DNA of 42,003 nt from Candidatus Hydrogenedentota bacterium. Lineage in GTDB: Bacteria; Hydrogenedentota; Hydrogenedentia; Hydrogenedentales; SLHB01. The first letter of the stretch is position 1. The number at the start of each line of letters is the position of its first letter. A model generated the notes under the pieces. The model had not been told where the DNA came from. It did no database searches and saw nothing but the letters and a program-made list of their open reading frames with translations. The translations under genes were made by a program, and so were the position numbers. Shown here piece after piece: positions 1 to 7,584 of the stretch. The DNA is taken from contig JADLGB010000176.1 in assembly GCA_020849535.1 (NCBI GenBank), forward strand, positions 1-42,003, in the 5' to 3' direction.

Positions 1-60
1 ACGTGAGATGGGGAAGGTGATGGGCGTCACGCCGGGCTGTTCGATGATCACTTCCGACAT
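1..60 (-). CDS. 5' end of an unidentified protein (runs off the left edge)
   Basis: Read on the minus strand, an ATG at 60 opens a frame that stays open to the window edge and gives MSEVIIEQPGVTPITFPISR. A GGAG lies 9 bases upstream of the ATG, and a strong promoter-like pair (91-119) lies about 30 bases upstream, so this is very likely a true gene start rather than a chance frame. Only 20 residues are visible, too few to assign a family. There is no signal peptide in the visible part, so a cytoplasmic protein is plausible. Confidence 0.6.
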   Translation of the reverse strand, partial: MSEVIIEQPGVTPITFPISR

Positions 61-90
61 GCTGATCGACTCCGCGTTGCAGCATTTGGA

Positions 91-119
91 ATCATAGCAG
101 CGTGTGGGGCGAGCGTCAA
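91..119 (-). promoter_or_regulatory. Sigma70-like promoter of the left-edge gene
   Basis: On the minus strand TTGACG (114-119) and TATGAT (91-96) are separated by 17 bases, and TGC directly precedes the -10, giving an extended -10. Both hexamers match consensus at five of six positions. The predicted start would lie near 84, giving a leader of about 24 bases before the ATG at 60. Confidence 0.6.
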
Positions 120-179
120 AGCGCCATCCCGGCATCAGCGCCTCAAGTAGTTCATAGCGGGTTGGGGACTAGTGGGTTG

Positions 180-235
180 GGGACAGACCCCGTGTTTCGC
201 TGCGCAAAGCCTCCGCGAAAGACGGGGTCAGTCCC
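180..235. repeat. 20-bp inverted repeat, REP-like
   Basis: The arms at 180-199 and 216-235 are inverted copies with two mismatches, separated by 16 bases. Each arm carries the GGGAC(A/T)GACCCCGT core that is common in REP-type palindromes of many bacteria. A 10-base direct repeat, GGGTTGGGGA, lies just upstream and overlaps the left arm (159-168 and 174-183). No transposase is nearby. Confidence 0.6.
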
Positions 236-244
236 ATATAACTG

Positions 245-266
245 CCTCTATTAGCATGAATAGAGG
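245..266. repeat. Perfect 8-bp hairpin
   Basis: CCTCTATT (245-252) and AATAGAGG (259-266) form a perfect stem with a 6-base loop. It stands immediately beside a longer GC-rich hairpin at 268-303, and both lie just downstream of the symporter gene that ends at 345 on the minus strand. Confidence 0.5.
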
Positions 267-267
267 A

Positions 268-303
268 GCCCCCGGGCCTGGAGAGGGAGCCAGGCCTGGG
301 GGC
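268..303 (-). terminator. GC-rich hairpin downstream of the symporter gene
   Basis: The 14-base arms at 268-281 and 290-303 pair completely apart from one G-T wobble and enclose an 8-base loop. The hairpin is placed 41 bases after the stop codon of the minus-strand symporter, as a terminator would be. There is no T-run on the minus strand after it, so it could equally be an mRNA-stabilising stem or part of the adjacent repeat cluster. Confidence 0.4.
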
Positions 304-344
304 GCCATCCGCCGGGGGTGCGGCTGCGGAAACTCGCGTGGATC

Positions 345-1946
345 TCAGGTCAAGGGTTCATTGTCCTGGGTCCACACCGTCAAGTTGGTGAGGTCGCGGG
401 GGCGCTTCGGGAGCAGGAATGACATCCCGTAGCCGACCACGAACATCACGACATTGCTGATAATGCCCGTATAGTACGATTCGAAGTTCGCCTTGATGGA
501 GTCAGAGAGGGAGGCCGGCAGCCACCACCCTAAGCCCGCCAACGAAATCAGCGCGGACCACACCACTGCGAAAAGGATTCCAATGGCAACCGCCCGGCCG
601 TCGCCACGTGTACTGAAGAAACCGAGCATGTAGAGCCCCAACAGGCCTCCCGCAACGATGGACTGAAGCTCGGTCCACAGGTCCTGCAGCGTCTTGCTTT
701 GCGCGCGATACAACCAGTATGCACCCAGGATCATGATGATCGAACTCACGAGTGTCAGTGCCTTCGCTACGATGACGTAGTGCTTGTCGTCGCGTTTCGT
801 CGCGAGATGCCGCTTGTACACATCGGTGATGGCCACCGCGGAAATCGAATTCATGGCCGAGGACATGCTGGACATCGCCGCAGCCAGTACGGCCGCGATG
901 ACGATCCCCGACAATCCCACGGGCAGTTGCGTTTTGACGAAGTAGGGGAGGATTTCCTCCGCCTTGCGCGCCCCGGTGAGCATCTCTTGGGCCATTGGAT
1001 CGGGAAACTGCTTGTAGAAGACGTACAGGCCCGTGCCCACCAACATGAAGTAGCCCCACGTGGGCACGCAGGTCCAGCAGCATATCCACATGGCGCTGCG
1101 TGCATCGTGCGCGGACTTCGAGGCACAGTACTTTTGAATGTTCTCCTGGTTGGTGCTGTACTCCGCGAGCCATTGGAATAGCCCGACGATCAGGAGCATG
1201 AAGACCGTCTTTTCGCTGATGGAGATTCCCCGCCCGATGGGCTGCAACTCCCCTTGGGCATTCAGTTGGCTTAATCCAAACTTGCCGTCCGCCCATGCCA
1301 CGCTGAAAAACTGAGATACCCCCTCGGAGAGTCCGCCGGGAAGCTTGACGAGGATTGTGCCAAGGATGAGCAGTCCGCCGAGAGTGAGGATCGCCGACTG
1401 AATGAAGTCCGTCCAGATGACGGCTTCGATGCCTCCCACGATGGTGTAATAGGCCGTAATGATCCCGCCGATGAGGATGCACGCCGGCACGGACCAGCCC
1501 GTAAGCCGGGCCATCAGGAGTGCGACCAGGAATTGAATCATGCTGATGCGAATACACTGGGCCAGCATGAACACGCTGGCGCCGTAGAGCCGCGTGCCGG
1601 GTCCGAAGCGGCCCTCCAGGTATTCGAACACCGAAGTGACCTTGCCGCGCCGGAAGAACGGCACAAACAAGCGAGTGGCAATGAAGACCCCAATGGGGAG
1701 CATGATGCAGATGAGATAGCGCACGTAGGCGGTCTTAAAGGCGTCCGCGGGATACGCCACGAAGGTGATGGAACTGATCGTCGCACCGAAGAGCGAGACT
1801 CCGATGAGCCAGCCCGGATACGCGCGCCCGCCCACGAAGTACTGTTCCGTACTTTTCGCGCGCCGCGCGAAGTACGAACCCATTGCGAGCATGGTGCCGA
1901 AGTACAGCACAAGCACGCCCAAGTCGATGTAGCTTATCTCGGCCAC
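345..1946 (-). CDS. Sodium:solute symporter (SSS family)
   Basis: A 533-residue, strongly hydrophobic protein with about 13 predicted membrane segments. It has the look of the SSS family (PutP/SglT/NanT-like): an early segment with GSYFARRAKSTEQYFVGGR, then GVSLFGATISSITFVAYPAD, and later a Ser/Ala/Met-rich helix, AAAMSSMSSAMNSISAV. The family couples Na+ entry to uptake of sugars, sialic acids or amino acids. I chose the GTG at 1946 because AGGAGA lies 6 bases upstream. A longer frame reaches 2030, but its added residues are Arg-rich and unlike a transporter start. The gene lies 43 bases downstream of the sialidase-like gene and probably shares its operon, so a sugar released by that enzyme is a reasonable substrate guess. 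Confidence 0.9.
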   Translation of the reverse strand: MAEISYIDLGVLVLYFGTMLAMGSYFARRAKSTEQYFVGGRAYPGWLIGVSLFGATISSITFVAYPADAFKTAYVRYLICIMLPIGVFIATRLFVPFFRRGKVTSVFEYLEGRFGPGTRLYGASVFMLAQCIRISMIQFLVALLMARLTGWSVPACILIGGIITAYYTIVGGIEAVIWTDFIQSAILTLGGLLILGTILVKLPGGLSEGVSQFFSVAWADGKFGLSQLNAQGELQPIGRGISISEKTVFMLLIVGLFQWLAEYSTNQENIQKYCASKSAHDARSAMWICCWTCVPTWGYFMLVGTGLYVFYKQFPDPMAQEMLTGARKAEEILPYFVKTQLPVGLSGIVIAAVLAAAMSSMSSAMNSISAVAITDVYKRHLATKRDDKHYVIVAKALTLVSSIIMILGAYWLYRAQSKTLQDLWTELQSIVAGGLLGLYMLGFFSTRGDGRAVAIGILFAVVWSALISLAGLGWWLPASLSDSIKANFESYYTGIISNVVMFVVGYGMSFLLPKRPRDLTNLTVWTQDNEPLT

Positions 1947-1989
1947 TGGATTCTCCTGATGTACTCGTCTTGCCGCGATGCGGCGCGAC

Positions 1990-3195
1990 CTAACGCGCCT
2001 CGTCTCCCGCGACAATCCAGTTGCTATCAAGGCTCACGTGCTTGATGGATTTCCCTGTATTCTCTCCCGGCTGATACGTGTAGGTGACGTGAATCAGTCC
2101 GTCGCGCGACTGCAGCACGCATGGATAATGGAAGCCCCCGCCTTCTTGCTGGTCCAAATGGCGGTGCCATTTCCACGTCGCGCCTTCATCATCTGAGAGG
2201 GCGAGGTTAAGCGTATGGCGGTCCACCTGCGAATCGTTGTAGGCCATGACCCAGCGTCCATCCGAGAGAGTCGCGACCGCGAGGCTCGAATTCGGATTCG
2301 GGATGTCCGTGTACTCCGCGACGCTCCAAGTCTCCCCATCATCTCTGGATTCACTGCGCAAGGTGCGCATATGGATATCGCACTCCTCGCGCATGTAGGC
2401 GACGAGCGTTCCGTCCTGCTTGCGCGCAATGCTTGGCTGATTGAGCGCTGCGCCCACGATGGGCTCGCTGGGCCGCCACGACGCCCCGCCATCGTCGGAA
2501 ATGGCCATGAGCCCCAGTAAGAAGCCGTCTGAATAGAGCGGCAACAGAAACCTGCCACTCGGCAGGACCACGACCTGCGCCCGCGTCATCCAGCCACGCT
2601 GCCGCTTCCCCAAGTCCTGCGCGTCGTCCAGGATTCGCGTGAGGTCGCGCCGCAAGGTCCGCCCGAACTCCGTATCCACCCCCGGCAGGGCTTGGCGCGC
2701 TTTCTCGAGGCCAATGGCCAACGTTGTGGGGAAATCCGCGCTCGGGGTAAGGATCATGTCATCCTGCCAATACCAGCGGGGAGCGCCCTTTTCTTGATAG
2801 TCTTTGGCCTTTCGGAAGCGCAGCAGGGAATCTTCCCACCGTTCCGCGGGCACGGCGATCCAGAACAGCCATAACTCCTGCTTGGGATCGATGAAAAGTA
2901 CGGGATTGCAGTCCGGGAGGCCCGGCGTGTCTGCCATCAGGAATGACTCACCCCAAGTGGACTTGCCTCGTTTCAGCCGTGCACCTCGGATGACAACGTC
3001 CGGGCTTCGCCGTTCACCGGAACCTTGAAACCAGCACGCGAGAAAGTCGCCGTTGGGACACTCCGCCAGGCTGCTCGAGTGCACGTGCTGTTCCTGCAAT
3101 GGAAAGAGAAGCTCTTCGGAATACTGCGGCGCGTTGTCCGCGGCACCGGCGTTTCCCGCCACAATCACCGCCGCGAGAATAAGGTTTCTGAACAT
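1990..3195 (-). CDS. Secreted sialidase-like (BNR/Asp-box) beta-propeller protein
   Basis: 401 residues. Residues 1-18 form a signal peptide ending near NAGAAD. Three Asp boxes are visible: SDDGGASW (233-240), SRDDGETW (283-290) and SDDEGATW (334-341), which mark a six-bladed sialidase-type propeller (BNR_2 group). An Arg in VVIRGARL (about 70) stands where sialidases carry the first substrate-binding Arg, but the classic FRIP motif is not present, so true exo-sialidase activity is unproven. It may cleave another glycan. GGGGGAG precedes the ATG. It sits between a GntR regulator (59 bases upstream) and an SSS symporter, which suggests a set for extracytoplasmic glycan cleavage, sensing and uptake. 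Confidence 0.8.
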   Translation of the reverse strand: MFRNLILAAVIVAGNAGAADNAPQYSEELLFPLQEQHVHSSSLAECPNGDFLACWFQGSGERRSPDVVIRGARLKRGKSTWGESFLMADTPGLPDCNPVLFIDPKQELWLFWIAVPAERWEDSLLRFRKAKDYQEKGAPRWYWQDDMILTPSADFPTTLAIGLEKARQALPGVDTEFGRTLRRDLTRILDDAQDLGKRQRGWMTRAQVVVLPSGRFLLPLYSDGFLLGLMAISDDGGASWRPSEPIVGAALNQPSIARKQDGTLVAYMREECDIHMRTLRSESRDDGETWSVAEYTDIPNPNSSLAVATLSDGRWVMAYNDSQVDRHTLNLALSDDEGATWKWHRHLDQQEGGGFHYPCVLQSRDGLIHVTYTYQPGENTGKSIKHVSLDSNWIVAGDEAR

Positions 3196-3254
3196 GGTTT
3201 CTCCCCCTGCAAGGATAACCTGTGACCCTGTGCGTTCAGACTTTGTATCCGCAA

Positions 3255-3989
3255 TCAGCCGCGGACGTTGTCTTCCATGTGAATGCGCAGCAATGTGCGC
3301 ACGGATTCCACATCGCGTCGCCGGAATGCTTCCGCGATCATGTGATGCTCTTGAATGGCCTTCGATGCGCTCGGTTTGGGGTCAAACTCGGCAGATGCAC
3401 AGAAATACTGCGACAAGACCCGGTGCATACCCGCCAGCAAAGGGTTCCCCGTCATTTCCAGCACGACCGTGTGAAACGCAAGATCCACCTCGTCCGCCTC
3501 CGCGTTATGGCCGTGCTCCGCGGCGATATCATCGAACTGGCGTGCCAACTCCCCCAAACGCTCGATCTGCTCGGCTGTTGCCCGTGCGACCGCTAGATCT
3601 ACCGCACCCAACTCCAGAACGTAGCGTAGTTGCGCGAGGGTATTGAAGTCCTCGATATTCTCGCGCCGGCAATACAGCGGGACCCAACGTTCCGAAAGCC
3701 TTACCGGATCCGGCCGTGCCACCAGCACACCCTTCTTCTGGCGTCCTTTAAGTACGCCAAGCGCCTGAAGCTGACTCAAGGCCTCCCGCGCGACCGTCCG
3801 CGACACGGCATAGCGCTCCGTAACCTGGTCTCCGGTCATGAAGAGGTCCCCCTCTTTGAGTTCGGAGTTCAGGATCTCATCGAGCATGCGGTCAGCCAAG
3901 GCGCCCGCCATCGTCGTCGTACTATCTTTTTTACCGCTCATGGTCGATAAAATAACATTATTGAATCGCAATTGCAAGAGATTTTGCAC
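3255..3989 (-). CDS. GntR-family (FadR/FCD) transcriptional regulator
   Basis: 244 residues. The N-terminal winged helix-turn-helix spans about 25-85, with MTGDQVTERYAVSRTVAREA as the recognition region and a G-R-Q-K-K-G wing. The C-terminal FCD ligand domain (about 110-230) has the His/Asp metal-site landmarks FHTVVLEMTGNPLL and EHHMIAEAFRRRD. FCD regulators usually sense sugar acids or other carboxylates. I chose the GTG at 3989 because AAGGAG lies 4 bases before it. An ATG at 3941 would give a more usual short N-terminus but has no ribosome site, and the 48 bases between are AT-rich and hold an inverted repeat, so they may instead be leader and operator. The gene is divergent from kdsB and first in the operon with the sialidase-like and symporter genes. 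Confidence 0.88.
   Translation of the reverse strand: MQNLLQLRFNNVILSTMSGKKDSTTTMAGALADRMLDEILNSELKEGDLFMTGDQVTERYAVSRTVAREALSQLQALGVLKGRQKKGVLVARPDPVRLSERWVPLYCRRENIEDFNTLAQLRYVLELGAVDLAVARATAEQIERLGELARQFDDIAAEHGHNAEADEVDLAFHTVVLEMTGNPLLAGMHRVLSQYFCASAEFDPKPSASKAIQEHHMIAEAFRRRDVESVRTLLRIHMEDNVRG
3968..3988. promoter_or_regulatory. Dyad in the gntR/kdsB divergent region (possible operator)
   Basis: A perfect palindrome, GCAATTGC (3968-3975), overlaps a perfect inverted repeat TGCAA-N6-TTGCA (3973-3988). It lies at the 5' end of the GntR-type gene, close to the divergent kdsB promoter, where an autoregulatory operator would be expected. No experimental consensus is known to me for this regulator, so the assignment is by position and symmetry only. 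Confidence 0.35.
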
Positions 3990-3997
3990 TTGACTCC

Positions 3998-4026
3998 TTG
4001 ATATTGTTTGTTAAATAGTATATAAA
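3998..4026 (+). promoter_or_regulatory. Sigma70-like promoter of kdsB
   Basis: TTGATA (3998-4003) and TATAAA (4021-4026) are spaced by 17 bases in a markedly AT-rich stretch. Each matches five of six consensus positions. The predicted start near 4033 leaves a short leader with GGAGG at 4038-4042 before the ATG at 4053. Confidence 0.6.
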
Positions 4027-4052
4027 GAATCCGTCATGGAGGTGCTAGACCA

Positions 4053-4811
4053 ATGCATGTCCCAATTGTCGCTGGTATTATTCCCGCTCGCTACGGCTCC
4101 ACGCGTCTTCCCGGCAAGCCGCTAGCCCTCATCGCTGGCAAGCCCATGATTCAACGCGTTTACGAGCGCTGCATGGAGTCCGCGGTTCTCGCTTCGGTTT
4201 GTGTTGCAACGGATGACCAGCGCGTCATTGACGCCGTGAGGGGCTTCGGTGGCCAAGCCGTGCTTACGCGACGCGATCATCCGAGCGGAACCGACCGCAT
4301 CGCGGAAGTGGTGCGCACACTAGATGCGGACATCATCGTGAATATCCAGGGCGATCAGCCTTTTATCGATCCGGCGATGATCGATGAAGTCGTGGGCCCC
4401 CTGATGGCCGATAGTTCGGTCAACATCTCCACATTGATGTACCGCATCACGTCCGAGGAGGACCTTGCCAACCCATCCGTGGTGAAGGTCGTCGTGGATC
4501 TGTACGGAAACGCGCTATACTTTTCGCGTTCGCTCATTCCCTATCCGCGCGAGGCGATCAACCATGCGGTGTACGAGCATGTCGGCACCTACGCGTATCG
4601 GCGGGAGACGCTGTTGCAGCTTGCGATGTTGCCTTCCACCACCCTCGAACGGGCGGAGTCCCTGGAGCAATTGCGTTGGCTGGAGCATGGTTTGCGCGTG
4701 CGGGTAGTTGAGTCTCTGATTCCCGATCGCGGGTTCAGCGGATTCAGTGTGGACACTCCCGAAGACCTCGCGCGCGCGGGAAACATGGTACTCGAGCGGG
4801 CGGTCAGCTAG
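4053..4811 (+). CDS. kdsB: 3-deoxy-manno-octulosonate cytidylyltransferase (CMP-KDO synthetase)
   Basis: 252 residues, the usual KdsB length. It activates KDO with CTP to give CMP-KDO for the LPS inner core, in the cytoplasm. The nucleotide-binding N-terminus IPARYGSTRLPGKPL (about 9-23), VATDD, the HPSGTDRIAEV segment, NIQGDQPFI (metal and substrate loop) and the C-terminal SLEQLRWLEHG helix are all present in family order. GGAGG precedes the ATG by 10 bases. The gene is followed after 26 bases by a deoxyhypusine-synthase-like gene on the same strand. Its presence, with the lipid A genes further right, shows that the organism makes KDO-bearing LPS. Confidence 0.95.
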   Translation: MHVPIVAGIIPARYGSTRLPGKPLALIAGKPMIQRVYERCMESAVLASVCVATDDQRVIDAVRGFGGQAVLTRRDHPSGTDRIAEVVRTLDADIIVNIQGDQPFIDPAMIDEVVGPLMADSSVNISTLMYRITSEEDLANPSVVKVVVDLYGNALYFSRSLIPYPREAINHAVYEHVGTYAYRRETLLQLAMLPSTTLERAESLEQLRWLEHGLRVRVVESLIPDRGFSGFSVDTPEDLARAGNMVLERAVS

Positions 4812-4837
4812 CCGAGCGGGGTAGAAAGGTACCGAGT

Positions 4838-6097
4838 ATGAACGTGGACAAGGCTCTGCTGGAGTCATTGGAGTCGCGGCTGGACAGTACCGCGCAAGCG
4901 CGGGTCGAAGCAGCGGCTGACCGCATCGTGAGCGCCAAGGAGCGTGGCGGCAAGGTCGCCGTGGTTACCGGAAGCGGTCCCAACATTCACGAAGGCGTGA
5001 CCACGCTCATCGCCGAGTTGATGCGCGTGGGGGTAGTAGATGCCGTGTCCACCAGTTCCGCGGTTGTCTCGCATGAGATGGGAGGCACGCTGGACAAGGT
5101 CAAGCGTGTTCCTGGCGCGCCGTTGGGTGTTCCCGTGGAGATACTGCCGCGCGGGGGTGAGTTCGAACTGTCGTTCATGGACCCGGAATCGTACGACGAA
5201 TTGCGGCGCAATATGCCGGTGGATCTTGACCTCATGGAGAAGCTCCGCCTTGCGGAGGGCAAGACGATCATCAAGGCCGCCGGCAACCTGGGCTATCCGA
5301 TGGGCCTGTGGCTCGAGCATCTCTCCGGCGAGATTGCGTCGCTGGCACGGGCAACGGGCTCATCCTTCGAGGAAATCGCCGGACTGGGCGCCGACGAACG
5401 AACCATGATCGGCATGGCCGCGAAGCTTGGCCTGCCGGTTCTCGTGACAATCCCGCAACTGGTCGGAGGAGGCGCGATTGGATTGAATATCGGGGACAGC
5501 ATCAGCCTCATGGAGCGCGCTACGCGGCTCGCGCGGATGCTCGCCAGCGCCGATGTCATCATCGAATCGGCCGTCGCGTTGACTCAGGAAATCCATGACG
5601 GGCCGTTCGAACGATACACGGGTCACGGCATGTGGTCGGCGTGGATGGAGCACTACACCTATACGCTGGAAGGCAAGACGCTTGTCCGCATCGACCTGGA
5701 CCCCGCCCTCGAACGCGTCCACGAGGCGGAACGTTCTGGCGGTGCCGTGCAGCAGGCAATTGCCGACGGTCTGCCCAAGACGAAGATGTTCAAGGTGCCG
5801 TTCCGGATGGAGATGTCCGGATTCGCGCGTCACGAAGGGAGTATTCCCATCATTGGGGATATCGGGGTCGTGTGGCCGCTCATCGCCTGCCGCGTGGCGG
5901 AGCGTCTAGGGATCTCCCTCGAATTCCTCTCGTACCCCCAGGACACCGAGCAGGGCAAGGCCATGCGCGAGATGATCGTCCGCGACGTGAAACCGCTCTC
6001 GCGCAAGAAGATGCTCAAGGGCGTCGACGAGCGTAATGCGAGACACGCCACGCCTACTCGCACCAAAGCGCATACAGTCCGGCATTCCGTAGGGTGA
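4838..6097 (+). CDS. Deoxyhypusine-synthase-like protein, function unknown
   Basis: 419 residues, no signal peptide or membrane segment. By eye it resembles the deoxyhypusine/homospermidine synthase fold in three places: IHEGVTTLIAELMRVGVVDA with TSSAVVSHE (50-80), AAKLGLPVLVTIPQLVGGGA (194-213) and IIGDIGVVWPLIACRV (338-353), corresponding to the NAD-binding and C-terminal core of that family. A Lys in LEGK (280) stands roughly where the catalytic Lys would be, but I cannot align it with certainty. Bacteria lack eIF5A, so a true deoxyhypusine role is unlikely. GAAAGG lies upstream of the ATG. The last 14 codons or so overlap the convergent gene and have a basic, low-complexity look. It is probably cotranscribed with kdsB. 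Confidence 0.65.
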   Translation: MNVDKALLESLESRLDSTAQARVEAAADRIVSAKERGGKVAVVTGSGPNIHEGVTTLIAELMRVGVVDAVSTSSAVVSHEMGGTLDKVKRVPGAPLGVPVEILPRGGEFELSFMDPESYDELRRNMPVDLDLMEKLRLAEGKTIIKAAGNLGYPMGLWLEHLSGEIASLARATGSSFEEIAGLGADERTMIGMAAKLGLPVLVTIPQLVGGGAIGLNIGDSISLMERATRLARMLASADVIIESAVALTQEIHDGPFERYTGHGMWSAWMEHYTYTLEGKTLVRIDLDPALERVHEAERSGGAVQQAIADGLPKTKMFKVPFRMEMSGFARHEGSIPIIGDIGVVWPLIACRVAERLGISLEFLSYPQDTEQGKAMREMIVRDVKPLSRKKMLKGVDERNARHATPTRTKAHTVRHSVG

Positions 6098-7538
6098 TGC
6101 GCAGAATATAGGTGCCCTTCGCCGGCGCGGCGCCGTCTTTCCAGACCAAAGGGATGTCAAGCGCATCCTCCTGGGCCGCGAGGGCAACCGCAACAGGTGA
6201 GCGCGTCTGCGCATCGAGGACTTCCACTTCAATCGTTCCAAACCGGTTTGCCGCGTTCACATGGATTGTAGTGCCGGCCAGCGCGACCGGTACCGTCTCG
6301 ATTACACCACCGTCAAACGATGCCTCCAAAGACACGAATCGGTCGCGCAGGATGCTGGCGAATCCGATCCCGCCTCCCGAAGCTCCCTTGTCCGGTCCCG
6401 CGTAGGGACTGTGCCGATAGGTGCGTCCGCCATAGTAGAAACGCAGTTCGTCATTCACGGCCACGGGCGGATTGTTCGCAACCGACGTGTTGAACCGGTC
6501 CCAGGTGGCCACCGGCCCGACTGGGATGAACGGGGCGCGGTCGCCCACCCGGGTGAAGGTTTCGCCGTCGCGGCTCACTGCCAATTGGATGTCAAGATGA
6601 CACGCGTCGGCTTGATTGTGAAACACCTGGACCAATCCGATGTATAGGCCCTCGTAAGGGAAGACCTGGAGCGAATAGATCTCGGTGCCAGGCTTATCCT
6701 CCGCGTCTGGCGTCATCACCACGGGCGCCGTGGCGGGGGCGGTGTAATCCCATTGGAGAAAATCGGGGGACTGCACGCGCGCCACCGCGCGTCCCCAGAA
6801 GCTCTTTTTCACCCACTCATCTTCGCCCCACGCTTCCAAGAGCCCCTCCGGAATGTGTTTGGTCCGGCCGTACAGCACGAAGGCCTCGCGCGCTGGGTCG
6901 AGCATCCAATACGTGCCGCCGTCGCAGATGGCATCCGTCGCGAAGTTCTCTCGCAGGGTCCAGTGAATGCCATCCGGGCTGGTGGCCACGCCGAGTCCCC
7001 GGCGTTCGCCTTTGTGGAAGGGGTCCTCATTGGGACCCGAGTATTCCCGCTGTATGCTCAGGAATCCCATCACGTACCGGCGCTCTGGATCGGTGGCGCG
7101 TTCATCGCGATGCACGCCGAAAAGTTCGTAGAAATAGGGGAGGAGGTTGGGTTCGCCTTCAGCCGCACCGCGCTTGACGACGATATTGGTGTTTTGCCCA
7201 TCCACAGGGTATAGACCCAGGCCCGGTCTCGTCCATGCAATGCCGTCGTCGCTTTCCGCGTAGCTGACGCCCGCTTCGCCGTGGTACCACATGCGGAACT
7301 TGCCCTCATCGCGCAGGACTGACCCATACACGATAGCCACCTTGCCCTCCCAGGGTTCCCGCGGCCACAGCACCGGATTTGCCGGCGACTTCTCCGCGGG
7401 GTTGACTACCCGGGTGACATTCTCTATGGACGCGACTAGATAGTCGTCCAGGAAGAGCTGCCTTGTACTGTCGAGTATGACCGGGCCCCCTTGGGCCGCC
7501 GCCGCGAACACCGCCAGCAGGACTGACGCACCGAGCAT
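6054..7538 (-). CDS. Secreted five-bladed-propeller glycosidase-like protein
   Basis: 494 residues from the ATG at 7538, which has GAGGAG about 10 bases upstream and opens straight into a signal peptide (MLGASVLLAVFAAAAQG). Longer starts only add a non-signal extension. The mature N-terminus RQLFLDDYLV is a hallmark of a large group of secreted PVC-type proteins with a GH32/GH43-like propeller. Blade-like repeats follow: FRMWYHGEAGVSYAESDDGI, GVATSPDGIHW and LAVSRDGETF. A C-terminal beta-sandwich-like region covers about 400-494. No catalytic triad can be assigned by eye. It lies 46 bases downstream of the heparinase-like gene, so the two probably act together on an external polysaccharide. 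Its 3' end overlaps the convergent gene by 44 bases. Confidence 0.7.
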   Translation of the reverse strand: MLGASVLLAVFAAAAQGGPVILDSTRQLFLDDYLVASIENVTRVVNPAEKSPANPVLWPREPWEGKVAIVYGSVLRDEGKFRMWYHGEAGVSYAESDDGIAWTRPGLGLYPVDGQNTNIVVKRGAAEGEPNLLPYFYELFGVHRDERATDPERRYVMGFLSIQREYSGPNEDPFHKGERRGLGVATSPDGIHWTLRENFATDAICDGGTYWMLDPAREAFVLYGRTKHIPEGLLEAWGEDEWVKKSFWGRAVARVQSPDFLQWDYTAPATAPVVMTPDAEDKPGTEIYSLQVFPYEGLYIGLVQVFHNQADACHLDIQLAVSRDGETFTRVGDRAPFIPVGPVATWDRFNTSVANNPPVAVNDELRFYYGGRTYRHSPYAGPDKGASGGGIGFASILRDRFVSLEASFDGGVIETVPVALAGTTIHVNAANRFGTIEVEVLDAQTRSPVAVALAAQEDALDIPLVWKDGAAPAKGTYILRITLRNAGLYALWCE

Positions 7539-7584
7539 GACTCCATCTCCTCTCAGGGGGGGTGGCGATTTCCCCGCTACGCGT

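Noticed and set aside
502..1557. A 351-codon minus-strand frame inside the symporter gene
   Set aside because: It is in another frame of a clear membrane transporter, and its product is Arg/His-rich without hydrophobic segments.
1990..3195. Firm assignment as exo-alpha-sialidase (NanH)
   Set aside because: Asp boxes and the propeller fit, but the FRIP motif and full Arg triad could not be identified, and no sialic acid catabolism genes are nearby.
4838..6097. Assignment as lactate-racemase-type or LOR/SDH (ArgZ-like) enzyme
   Set aside because: The motifs expected of those families were not found; the DHS-like segments gave the better match.
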